DNA of 14,311 nucleotides from JARYMI01 sp037444845 (GCA_037444845.1 JBBILQ010000064.1:1-14311), one strand, 5' to 3'; counted from the first letter of the stretch, positions 7,571 through 14,080 are shown. Made by a program: numbers and translations. The notes: generated from the sequence alone by a model not told the origin.

Positions 7571-7885
7571 TCATCCACGAATCAGCCTGAAGAGATCGCT
7601 TATCCGCCGGTGTTGCTCGATGGGATGTCGGAGGGGTAGCTGGGCGTGAAGTCGGTAGGCGTTCCGCCTTCCTTTGCGAACGTGCTCGATGTATCCGGCC
7701 TCTTCCAGTTCAGCGATAATGCGCTGCACGGCGCGTTCCGTGATGCCTACCACCGCTGCGATGTCCCGCATTCGTGCGGTCGCATCTCGGGCCAAACACA
7801 AGAGGACATGCGCATGGTTCGTCAGGAAAGTCCACCTCGATCCATTGTCTTTTCTTTTAGTCGTCGGCCATTCTCCTTGAGGCAT
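7571..7885 (-). CDS. Winged helix-turn-helix (MarR-like) regulator
   Basis: A 104-residue single-domain DNA-binding protein. LTNHAHVLLCLARD (21-34) is the first helix. MRDIAAVVGITERAVQRIIAELEEAGYI spans the helix-turn-helix (39-66), and KGRRNAYRLH (71-80) is the wing. The C-terminal RHPIEQHRRISDLFRLI is the tail usual in this small family of stand-alone winged-helix proteins. No effector domain is visible. The ATG at 7885 has only a weak GGACGGAA upstream. It sits in the middle of the minus-strand gene array, 45 bases after the amphi-Trp gene and about 40 before purE, so it may regulate this operon. The palindrome in the upstream promoter is a candidate target; that link is inference. Confidence 0.82.
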   Translation of the reverse strand: MPQGEWPTTKRKDNGSRWTFLTNHAHVLLCLARDATARMRDIAAVVGITERAVQRIIAELEEAGYIEHVRKGRRNAYRLHAQLPLRHPIEQHRRISDLFRLIRG

Positions 7886-7930
7886 TTCCGTCCAGTTTCG
7901 TTTTTCGGGGTCCCGGGTAGGATGGCCGTT

Positions 7931-8173
7931 TCAAATCTCCGGATTGAACGGCCACTTGAGTTGAAACTCCACCTCCTCATCTTGAGAACTCCTCTCATGT
8001 TCTATGTTGATGACAGCATCAGGTGGTATGGTGATACGTTCTCCCGCAACCTGAATCCGGAAACGCTTGCCTTGCTCGATGCAATCGGCTAAACGGCGCA
8101 ACTTTGCAACGAACTGCTTTGCTGGATAGTCTTTCTCGACATCACGTTTCAGGTTGTCATTCCGGATTTCCAT
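7931..8173 (-). CDS. Amphi-Trp domain-containing protein
   Basis: An 80-residue protein with the amphi-Trp domain. The core is FVAKLRRLADCIEQGKRFRI (21-40), then QVAGERITIPPDAVINIEHE (41-60), ending EEVEFQLKW (66-74), the amphipathic strand with the terminal Trp that names the domain. The molecular function of the family is unknown. The start at 8173 is chosen because GGAGG is exactly six bases upstream and the length fits the family; the frame also reaches a GTG at 8215 that would overlap the larB stop, and an ATG at 8206 with poor spacing. It follows larB closely and precedes the winged-helix gene on the same strand, so it is most likely co-transcribed with larB. The domain call is firm; a role in Ni-pincer or purine metabolism is speculation. 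Confidence 0.82.
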   Translation of the reverse strand: MEIRNDNLKRDVEKDYPAKQFVAKLRRLADCIEQGKRFRIQVAGERITIPPDAVINIEHERSSQDEEVEFQLKWPFNPEI

Positions 8174-8211
8174 CTCATGCCTCCATTTCTTATTTTCAAC
8201 CGCCATCCTTT

Positions 8212-8997
8212 TCACAGCGCTTTCTGTGTTTGAGGTGCATACCGCGGGACGGACTGTAAAATGCGAAGCGCAGCGAAGGCAGCGCCGAATCCATTATCGA
8301 TGTTACAGACGGTCACGCCTGGAGCGCAGCTGGTGAGCATACCCGCCAGAGCAGCTAGGCCTCCCGCGCCGACGCCATAACCTTCTGACGTAGGCACGGC
8401 GATCACGGGAATGGATACCAGCCCGCCGACAACGCTCGGCAGGGCTCCCTCCATGCCGGCCACAACGATGGCCAACGCGGCCCGGTCCAGAACCTCACGG
8501 CGTCCCCACAACCGGTGAAGGCCAGCAACTCCCACGTCGTAAAGACGCTCGAACGGCAGTCCGCACGCGCTTAGTGTCTCGGCGCATTCCTCAGCCACTG
8601 GCAAATCCGCGGTTCCAGCACAGAGCAAGGCTACTATCCCACAAGAGCGCAGCGGGATTGTCTCCACCTCGACCCGAGCGACGCGGGCGATCGGCATGTA
8701 GCGCGTCTGCGGGAGCTCTCTTGCGAGAAGATCTGCTTTATCCGGGCTGATGCGAGTTATGAGCACGTTTTGTCCCTTGCGAATCAGTTCTTTTGCTATT
8801 CCGATAATTTGATCACACGTTTTGCCTTGCCCGAGAATCACCTCGGGCGCTCCCTGTCGCAGAGCACGGTGATGGTCGACCTTGGCGTACTCGAGGTCAG
8901 CAAACGGAAGGGCTCGCAATTCGGCCAGCGCGTGTTCGATTTCCATACGCCCATCACGTAACTCACTGAGTAAATGGCGCAGTCGGGTTATGTCCAT
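8212..8997 (-). CDS. larB: LarB, pyridinium-3,5-biscarboxylate mononucleotide synthase
   Basis: First enzyme of nickel-pincer nucleotide (NPN) cofactor synthesis: carboxylates the nicotinate ring of NaAD and releases AMP. It has 261 residues, the normal LarB length. Residues 1-115 are the LarB-specific N-terminal part (LRDGRMEIEHALAELRALPF, then DHHRALRQGAPEVILGQGKT). Residues 118-250 are a PurE-like AIR-carboxylase domain with CAGTADLPVAEEC (126-138), the VAGMEGALPSVVGGL loop (179-193), GYGVGAGGLAALAGMLTSCAPG (207-227, with its last residues) and NIDNGFGAAFAA (232-243). Cys224 in the SCAPG motif corresponds to the conserved catalytic Cys described for LarB. The ATG has GGAG seven bases upstream. 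larC, larE and larA are not in the window, so the rest of the pathway must be elsewhere if it exists. It is the first gene of the five-gene array. Confidence 0.93.
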   Translation of the reverse strand: MDITRLRHLLSELRDGRMEIEHALAELRALPFADLEYAKVDHHRALRQGAPEVILGQGKTCDQIIGIAKELIRKGQNVLITRISPDKADLLARELPQTRYMPIARVARVEVETIPLRSCGIVALLCAGTADLPVAEECAETLSACGLPFERLYDVGVAGLHRLWGRREVLDRAALAIVVAGMEGALPSVVGGLVSIPVIAVPTSEGYGVGAGGLAALAGMLTSCAPGVTVCNIDNGFGAAFAALRILQSVPRYAPQTQKAL

Positions 8998-9228
8998 CGT
9001 AGTTCTCCATGACGAAACACTTACTCACCGGGCAAAAGGGGATGTCCGTTGACCAAGTTCACCCAATCTTCCTCTAACGCGAAACTGCCATTTCTTGGGG
9101 TCTTTCGTTGTCGCAATGACGGCATCGTGGAGCAGGCCGACTTCAGGCTAACAGCTCTATGCATTGAAGCTGCCATGCCACACGCGGATTCATGCTCGTT
9201 GGTCCTAGCGACGCCAAACATGCTAATT
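8998..9228 (-). other. Long leader upstream of larB
   Basis: About 230 bases between the proposed promoter and larB. Short open frames exist on both strands (9021-9221 minus, 9049-9246 plus), but neither resembles a known protein. No riboswitch class is recognisable by eye, though the length leaves room for a structured leader. Confidence 0.4.
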
Positions 9229-9258
9229 ATAATACACGAAATATAAATCGTGAGTCAA
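9229..9258 (-). promoter_or_regulatory. Promoter of the larB array with palindromic spacer
   Basis: On the minus strand: -35 TTGACT (9258-9253), an 18-base spacer and -10 TATTAT (9234-9229), with an overlapping TATAAT three bases further on. The spacer (9252-9235) is itself CACGA-N8-TCGTG, a likely operator. A regulator bound there would block RNA polymerase. Binding by the winged-helix protein of the operon is a guess. Confidence 0.55.
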
Positions 9259-9278
9259 AGCGCATTCAATCACGTAAA

Positions 9279-9325
9279 ATGTTACCGAAAGACGGCCTGT
9301 TAAATCATATAAAATGTTACCCAAA
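9279..9325 (+). repeat. Left twin terminal repeats
   Basis: ATGTTACCGAAA at 9279-9290 and ATGTTACCCAAA at 9314-9325, spaced exactly 35 bases start to start. Confidence 0.75.
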
Positions 9326-9348
9326 TCCCATAAAGGATAGGGTAACAT
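9314..9348 (+). promoter_or_regulatory. Hairpin covering the transposase ribosome site and start
   Basis: ATGTTACCC (9314-9322) is perfectly complementary to GGGTAACAT (9340-9348). The 17-base loop contains the AAAGGA ribosome site and the 3' arm includes the first two bases of the start ATG at 9347. Folding in the mRNA would lower transposase translation. Confidence 0.5.
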
Positions 9349-10546
9349 GCTTAGGATGGACATGAGAACACGAGAAGAGTATTTGAGGGCTCTCCTGGAG
9401 CGGTACCTTCGAGCCTGCAAGAAAGGAAAGGGTGAGATTCTGGACGAGTACTGCCGGAACACGGGTATGGTCCGCAAGTCTGTGATCAGGAAGCTGGCCG
9501 GAGTTTTTAGGGGAGACTCCCGGCCACGCAAGAAGAGGGAACCGACATACGGGAGGGCGGTAAGGGTGGCTGTGGAGAGGCTCTGGGAGATCTTCGACCG
9601 GCCTTGTGGCCAGAGGCTAAAGCCGTTGATTGAAGCAGAGCTGGGGAGGCTTCGGGCTCTGGGCGAGCTCAAGGTCGATGAGAAGACCGCCGCTCAACTC
9701 GAGCGGGTCTCGTCGGCGACGATCGACCGGCTCTTGAGGCCGAAGAAGGCCGAATGGGTTGCCCGAAGGCGCTACGGTCGGGCTGGGGGCAATCTTATTG
9801 CCAGGAAGATCCCGTTGAAAATGACCGATTGGAACATCCGTCAAATCGGGTTCCTGGAGAGGGACTTAGTTCTTCACTGCGGAGCCTCGACAGCCGGCGA
9901 GTATATCCACAGTCTATCGGCCCTGGAGATCGGCTCTGGCTGGTGGGAGGGGGAGGCAGTGATGGGCCGGGCCCAAAGCCGTATCTTCGAGGCTCTCAAG
10001 AACATTCGGGCCCGCACGCCATTTAGCTGGCGGGGAATCGACTCGGACAATGACAACGCCTTCATCAATGATCAGATCTATCGGTATTCGGAGAAGGAAA
10101 AGCTGCAATTCACCCGTTCTCGACCCTACCGCAAGAACTTCACCCATGTGCGCCGGCCTCTGGGATACTTGCGCTACGATACTCCCCAAGAGCTTGACCT
10201 GATCAACGACATGTACCGTAACGAGTTGCGCCTCTACAAGAACTTCTTCCAGCCGGTGATGAGGCTGGAGCGCAAGGAGAGGGTTGAGGGGAGGACCCAC
10301 AGGTGCTATGCCAAGCCGCAGACGCTCTATCAAATCCTCAGGGAATCGGGCCAGCTTGGGCCGGATCAGGCTAAAAGGCTGGATGAGCTCTATCAGAGCT
10401 TGAACCCAGCCGAGCTAAAGCGCCGGATCGACGAGAAGCTGAGCGGGCTATATGCCTTCTATGAGAAGAAGCGCAAGGTCTCTTTCCGGGTTAATCCCTA
10501 TAAAAAGCTCGAGCCTGCTTCGGTAACATTTTTGGTGATGCAATGA
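9347..10546 (+). pseudogene. Integrase-core transposase lacking its catalytic Glu
   Basis: A 399-codon intact reading frame. Residues 30-55 carry a helix-turn-helix (DEYCRNTGMVRKSVIRKLAG), and SSATIDRLLRP (122-132) is the usual linker. The catalytic core starts at GFLERDLVLHCGASTAGEY (first Asp at 173) and goes on to GIDSDNDNAFIN (second Asp at 232-234). In relatives the next motif reads like RPYRKND..(H/Y)VEQKN, supplying the third acidic residue. Here the sequence jumps from RPYRKN directly to FTHVRRPLGYLRYD (261-277), as if nine codons between two KN pairs were lost. The rest is full length (LYKNFFQPVMRL and NPAELKRRI). The frame is open but the enzyme should be dead, so I list it as a pseudogene. 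Family recognition is firm; the missing piece is judged from memory of homologues. Alternative starts lie at 9356 and 9362. Confidence 0.8.
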
Positions 10547-10564
10547 GTATAACTTCGGTAACAT
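10518..10564 (-). repeat. Right twin terminal repeats
   Basis: CTTCGGTAACAT at 10518-10529 and again at 10553-10564, 35 bases apart, inverted relative to the left pair. The inner copy overlaps the 3' end of the transposase gene. Confidence 0.75.
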
Positions 10565-10630
10565 GGTTAGATGATTTGACACGAATGGAAATGATTCGTT
10601 GCCTCACGAGAAAATCTACGCGAAAACATT

Positions 10631-10686
10631 TTGCCTTCTGGCGCGTTGGGGGGCTAAATTTGGGGATGAATTTAGCCAAGAGGCAA
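10631..10686. repeat. Nested inverted repeat / cruciform-capable hairpin
   Basis: A perfect 9-bp stem GGCTAAATT (10652-10660) with AATTTAGCC (10669-10677) around an 8-base loop. It is enclosed by TTGCCTTCTGG (10631-10641) facing CCAAGAGGCAA (10676-10686), two mismatches. No T run follows, so it is not a typical terminator. Confidence 0.6.
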
Positions 10687-10726
10687 GGAGATGGGGTTAG
10701 AGATGAAGGTTAAGCGCGAGAAATAT

Positions 10727-10756
10727 AGGAAATTCATTTTCTGCTGTGGTAGCCGG
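10727..10756 (+). repeat. Dispersed repeat, copy 1
   Basis: AGGAAATTCATTTTCTGCTG followed by TGGTAGCCGG. A similar sequence lies at 14263-14291, with about five mismatches over some 30 bases. Confidence 0.5.
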
Positions 10757-10938
10757 GAACGCATCATAAATACCATTTTCCCCTTCAACCATACCTATAA
10801 AAAATAAAAATCCCGACAAAAAGGATGTCAAGGGCCATCGGAAGTCTCTCCTGGTGGGCCAAAGTGGCTCAAAAGCGGCAGAGACGATAAAAAAACGCCT
10901 GAAATCAGCCGGACCTCTCCTTCCGGGTCATCAAAGAA

Positions 10939-11731
10939 TCATGAAAAATAATCGGCCGAAGCCTCGGAATCCATCAAGAATTCCTGCGAGACGACGGGAG
11001 GCGGCGGTGGCCTCTCGGCGACGAAGGTCAGCTTAAGGTGGTGGATAATCCTGTCCACCACGGCATAGTCTGTAATAAAGGCGATGATTTTCATTGTGCC
11101 GCCGCCCTGAGGACAGAGGAGAGGGTCAGATAGGGGGACACGTACTAAATTCCAGAGAATATGAAACATGTCCCCAATTTATCATCTCCGCCCAGCCCCG
11201 GCGGGGGATCTTCGGGCCTTCCTGCTCAACGATGATGAAGGGATGCTTGTCTAGCTGGGACTTTCGTGCCTTCCCCCGATGAGCATTGGCGTAGAGACCG
11301 AGGTAACGGACGGTCACTTGTCCCTTGTCTGGGATATGGGAGGTCACCCGGGCGATGAACTCCAGGTAATCCATCCGCTCCACCTCTTCTGGCTTTTCCC
11401 CATACCGGTAGCCGACTTTCCCGTCCCCTCTATCGAGGGAGAGGCGTTCCAGGGCCAAAAGAGGCCGGATCATGTATTTGCCAACTCTCTCCGCCTCTTC
11501 CCTGGTTTTGGCCCTGACCTTACTGTGGACCGAAAACCCTGAGTGGCGCCATCCGAGAATCTTCTCCTTCACAGCCTCTGAGATGAGCTCCTGGCGAAGG
11601 AGGAGAGCGAAGACCTCGCGCTTGAAGAACTCGGCCAGGAGGCTGTCTGGAAACTCAGCGAGATGATGAAACCTCCGCTCAGAGTCTTCGCCGCCCTCAG
11701 TCACCAGGAAATGGAGATGCGGGTGAAGACA
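10939..11731 (-). pseudogene. IS91-family transposase remnant
   Basis: C-terminal part of a Y2/HUH-type IS91 transposase. The minus-strand frame enters at LHPHLHFLVTEGG (HUH motif, near 11728-11690) and continues with VHSKVRAKTREEAERVGKYM then IRPLLALERL (the tyrosine region), LEFIARVTSHIPDKGQVTVR, and GLYANAHRGKARK. After GWAEMI it is interrupted by a short palindrome (11134-11175) that adds a frame change. The reading resumes with DPLLCPQGGGTMK and IIAFITDYAVVDRIIHHLKL to the end. In homologues this join reads EMIRKVYEVDPxxCPxCGG, so six or so codons and one zinc-finger Cys (CPQG instead of CPQC) are lost. Everything upstream of HPHLH, including the zinc-binding N-terminus, is missing; the sequence there belongs to an IS3 element. 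Not functional. Confidence 0.85.
11134..11175. repeat. Palindromic insertion in the IS91 transposase
   Basis: GGGGACACGT (11134-11143) faces ACATGTCCCC (11166-11175): a 10-bp inverted repeat with one mismatch around a 22-base AT-rich loop. It sits exactly where the transposase reading breaks. Confidence 0.65.
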
Positions 11732-11759
11732 AAACCATCCACAAGACCATAAAGCGGAC

Positions 11760-11782
11760 TGACCCCCAAAATTCGAACCACC
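11760..11782 (+). repeat. IS3 element left inverted repeat
   Basis: TGACCCCCAAAATTCGAACC and the following CAC match the right end with three central mismatches. Confidence 0.8.
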
Positions 11783-11804
11783 CTGAGTGCTAAAAATTAA
11801 GGGT

Positions 11805-11812
11805 GCTATAAT
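11805..11812 (+). promoter_or_regulatory. Extended -10 promoter of the IS3 element
   Basis: TGCTATAAT-type extended -10 (TATAAT at 11807-11812), about 40 bases before orfA. It is the same class of promoter as the one at 592. Confidence 0.45.
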
Positions 11813-11853
11813 GGACATCATCAGCCAGGTCAAAGCTCTTGAAGGAGGCACTG

Positions 11854-12165
11854 ATGATGTCAGAGAAGCACGCCAAACGTTACACGCCGCGGTTCAAGTT
11901 CCAGGTGGTCATGGAGATCCTAAGCGGGACCAAGGCCATCGGCCAGATCGCCCGGTCCTACGGCGTTCATCCCGTTACTCTCACTCATTGGAAGAAAGAG
12001 TTCATCGAGAAAGGGCCGGAGATTTTCTCTCAGCAAACCACCATTCAGGAATACGAGAGAAGGATCGAGGAACTGGAGCGGTTGATTGGTCATAAGGAAG
12101 TGGAGATCGCGCTGCTAAAAAATTTTTTGGCCGGGAGCTCACCCCGGGGGAAAAAGTTGAGCTGA
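11854..12165 (+). CDS. IS3-family transposase OrfA
   Basis: About 103 residues, the DNA-binding half. KRYTPRFKFQVVMEILSGTK then IGQIARSYGVHPVTLTHWKK form the helix-turn-helix (Transposase_8/HTH_21 type). QEYERRIEELERLIGHKEVE then IALLKNFL is the leucine-zipper-like coiled coil. Start: AGGAGG is five bases before the ATG at 11854; the next ATG at 11857 is also well placed. The frame ends 36 bases after the slippery site. Alone OrfA is usually a repressor or partner of the full transposase. Confidence 0.88.
   Translation: MMSEKHAKRYTPRFKFQVVMEILSGTKAIGQIARSYGVHPVTLTHWKKEFIEKGPEIFSQQTTIQEYERRIEELERLIGHKEVEIALLKNFLAGSSPRGKKLS
12117..12129 (+). promoter_or_regulatory. Tandem -1 frameshift heptamers in IS3 transposase
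   Basis: A_AAA_AAT (12117-12123) runs straight into T_TTT_TTG (12123-12129), both in the X_XXY_YYZ phase for the orfA frame. A -1 slip leads into GRELTPGEKVELTRAFRDEY, joining OrfA to OrfB. Confidence 0.75.
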
Positions 12166-13034
12166 CGCGGGCGTTTCGGGATGAATACGGGCTCAACCGG
12201 GTCTTGTTGGCACTGGGACTTTCCAAAGGCACTTGGTTCTATGCTCAGAAGAGAAAGAGTTATGAAGAGAGACATTCCGGGTTGAGGAAAGCGTTGTTGG
12301 AGATCGCCAGGGCGCATCCGGAATACGGGTATCGGCGGACGAATGCTGAGCTTCGGGCGCGGGGAATCCAGGTCAATAAGAAAGTCGTCGCCAGATTGCA
12401 TACCTGCTGGGATCTGGCTGTGATTAAACGGGTTAGGAAGCCCAAAACAAGCTCTCTGGCTAAGCTTCTCAAGGAAACAGGTCCGAGGATCAACCTGGTG
12501 GCGAATTTGTCTTCCATCGACGATTTTGAGGTCCTGTATACGGATTTTGCGGAGATCCTTTATCGGAGAGGCCGGGCCAAAGCCCAATTGATGCCGCTCG
12601 TCGATCATTCCAGCAAACTCGTCGTCGGTCATGCCCTGGGAGAGGCGGATAATACGGAATTGGCCCTGGAAGCCTGGCGCCGTGCCAAAAAGACGCTGAA
12701 GAGATATGGAGTGGCGACTGAAGGCTTGATTGTCCATCAGGATCAGGACGGTGTGTATTTAGGCCATGGCTGGCTTTATGAGCTTGCAGTCCGGGATAAG
12801 GTGCGCGTTTCTTATTCTGAGACCGGGGCCAAAGGCAATGTGCATATGGAAGCGTTTAACTCCCGATTCAAAACAGAAAATCGCTTGTTGTTTTGGGAGC
12901 AGGAAGACCTGGTCTCCTTGAAAAAAGTTGTTGCTCAGCGGATTCGGTACTATAATCATGTTCATCGACACTCGGCGCTCGGCAACAAGTCGCCGATTCG
13001 ATATCTCAAAGAGAAGGGCAAAACAGCCGGCTGA
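12129..13034 (+). CDS. IS3-family transposase OrfB (made as OrfAB fusion)
   Basis: The catalytic half, about 301 residues, reached from orfA by -1 frameshift, giving an OrfAB protein of about 393 residues. The region before the first possible own start at 12204 is clearly coding (GRELTPGEKVELTRAFRDEY then GLNRVLLALGLSKGTWFY). HPEYGYRRTNAELRARGI is the usual HTH-linker. The integrase core has LYTDFAEI (first Asp), IVHQDQDGVYL (second Asp) and NVHMEAFNSRFKTEN (Glu), then QRIRYYNHVHRHSALGNKSP, the family C-terminal motif with the SPxxY-like end (SPIRYL). All catalytic residues are present and there is no internal stop, so the element may be active. Confidence 0.88.
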   Translation, partial: GRELTPGEKVELTRAFRDEYGLNRVLLALGLSKGTWFYAQKRKSYEERHSGLRKALLEIARAHPEYGYRRTNAELRARGIQVNKKVVARLHTCWDLAVIKRVRKPKTSSLAKLLKETGPRINLVANLSSIDDFEVLYTDFAEILYRRGRAKAQLMPLVDHSSKLVVGHALGEADNTELALEAWRRAKKTLKRYGVATEGLIVHQDQDGVYLGHGWLYELAVRDKVRVSYSETGAKGNVHMEAFNSRFKTENRLLFWEQEDLVSLKKVVAQRIRYYNHVHRHSALGNKSPIRYLKEKGKTAG

Positions 13035-13059
13035 GATGTTAGCGCAAATTAGCCCTCTA

Positions 13060-13082
13060 AGTGGTTCGAAAAATGGGGGTCA
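13060..13082 (-). repeat. IS3 element right inverted repeat
   Basis: On the minus strand it reads TGACCCCCATTTTTCGAACC then ACT, the mate of the left end. Confidence 0.8.
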
Positions 13083-13159
13083 TAACCTTTTGCTTCAATT
13101 TTGGGGTAAGCAGTAGGAAACTTCCGCTAGAAAATAAACAGGTGTAGCTTCTACTTCAT

Positions 13160-13837
13160 TTATCGTTTGGCACGCTTAAGCTTCTCCAAAACACCTCCGC
13201 CTTTTATCTGGTCTTCGTCGAAGGGATAAGGTGAGTTTTTGTCACCAAGCAATTTTAGCTCAATTATGTAGAAATTGAGGAACACGAAAACAGCCATCCA
13301 CACTACTGCAAGTAACCAATCCCATAGATTCGCCATGTTGTTTGCTTGAATGTGATAGATGTATATTACACCTATCGGAAGCCAACCAAAAACAGTTGTA
13401 ACAGTCCCAGGAGTGTAGAAAGTTCTTAGCTTTATGTTCGCATAAATAACATGGCCGAAGAATTGTACAGTTAAGCCGAGTAGAACGGGCGCTAAACCTA
13501 ACCAAATCACATTGGGGAAAAAGACTGGAAACAAGTAAAACCCATATGCGAAAATAAGGTTCGCTACCATGGACGAATTCTGGTTAAGTGGATAGCGGTC
13601 TGGCTTTTCACTTTTATATAGAACCATATTCGCAACCGCTGGAAATCCACTCGGCCAAGTGTATTCTTCAAATTGGTGTAGAAGAACAACAATAAAGTTG
13701 AGAATAAGAAGTTTTTGTAAAAAGACAAGCTCTTTCCAAGCAAATATTAGGTAGGCTCCTGCGACTATTGCTGAAAAAAGACCAATGGTACTCCAACGCC
13801 TCCTTAGAAATTTTAAAGTGGTCATATTGCTTTTCAT
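13160..13837 (-). CDS. HXXEE domain membrane protein
   Basis: A 225-residue integral membrane protein. HQFEEYTWPSGFP (54-66) contains the HxxEE motif, followed by a conserved second half with FGHVIYANIKLRTFYTPGTV. Five or so membrane segments lie near 17-34, 38-54, 87-105, 110-130, 143-162 and 170-193. The family has conserved His/Glu residues in the membrane and is suspected to bind metal or be a hydrolase; its function is not established. The ATG at 13837 has GAGGAGGT seven bases upstream. It is lower in GC than its neighbours, stands alone on the minus strand and is walled in by an IS3 element and a palindromic repeat, which suggests acquisition or local rearrangement. Confidence 0.82.
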   Translation of the reverse strand: MKSNMTTLKFLRRRWSTIGLFSAIVAGAYLIFAWKELVFLQKLLILNFIVVLLHQFEEYTWPSGFPAVANMVLYKSEKPDRYPLNQNSSMVANLIFAYGFYLFPVFFPNVIWLGLAPVLLGLTVQFFGHVIYANIKLRTFYTPGTVTTVFGWLPIGVIYIYHIQANNMANLWDWLLAVVWMAVFVFLNFYIIELKLLGDKNSPYPFDEDQIKGGGVLEKLKRAKR

Positions 13838-13866
13838 AGTATTTACCTCCTCGTGTATAATTTATG

Positions 13867-13884
13867 AGTCTCTTAATAGAGACT
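13867..13884. promoter_or_regulatory. Inverted repeat in front of the HXXEE gene
   Basis: AGTCTCT-TAAT-AGAGACT, a perfect 7-bp inverted repeat 30-47 bases before the start. It could be an operator or a 5' leader hairpin. Confidence 0.45.
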
Positions 13885-14080
13885 AAAATCTCATTACTCT
13901 TCATTTTTGTTTTGATATAAGGGATCAGTGCTGTCCCATTTATGATTTTAATAAGTCGCATATCATGCACATATTACACAGATTAAAGCAGATTTCCCGC
14001 GTAATCGATTTGAACTCTAATTCTATTTTCTTCCCCTATAACTCCAATTATTTCAACAAATATTTTTGTATAATATTCTT
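13885..14080. other. AT-rich gene-free spacer
   Basis: No convincing gene or RNA is seen. An overlapping minus-strand frame at 13668-13970 has no family likeness and is taken as a shadow. Confidence 0.5.

Larger units (their letters stand above)
9279..10564 (+). mobile_element. IS element with rve-type DDE transposase
   Basis: About 1,286 bases bounded by ATGTTACCGAAA (9279) and its reverse complement ending at 10564. Each end carries the motif twice, 35 bases apart (9279 and 9314 on the left; 10518-10529 and 10553-10564 on the right), in opposite orientation. This is the usual layout of transposase-binding sites. I see no clear target duplication in the flanks. The family is of the integrase-core type often filed near IS481/ISNCY; exact assignment is open. 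Confidence 0.75.
10565..10938. other. Gene-free stretch between two mobile elements
   Basis: About 370 bases with no credible gene. It contains a strong hairpin (10631-10686), a dispersed repeat (10727-10756) and, close to the IS91 remnant, a small CCGGA/TCCGG hairpin near 10911-10929 that could belong to the IS91 end. Confidence 0.6.
11760..13082 (+). mobile_element. IS3-family insertion sequence
   Basis: A 1,323-base element. The left end TGACCCCCAAAATTCGAACC (11760) and the right end, read inverted, TGACCCCCATTTTTCGAACC agree at 17 of 20 bases. It carries overlapping orfA and orfB with a frameshift signal. Flanks do not show an obvious 3-4 base target duplication (GGAC on the left, TAAC on the right), so one side may have been rearranged after insertion. 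Confidence 0.88.

Noticed and set aside
9021..9221. Short frame in the larB leader that could be a leader peptide
   Set aside because: It starts just after the proposed -10 with no ribosome site and is 66 codons of low-complexity-free but unrelated sequence; nothing supports translation.
9914..10333. 139-codon minus-strand frame
   Set aside because: Antisense shadow of the integrase-core transposase.
12090..12737. 215-codon minus-strand frame inside the IS3 element
   Set aside because: Antisense to orfA/orfB, which carry the DDE and coiled-coil motifs.
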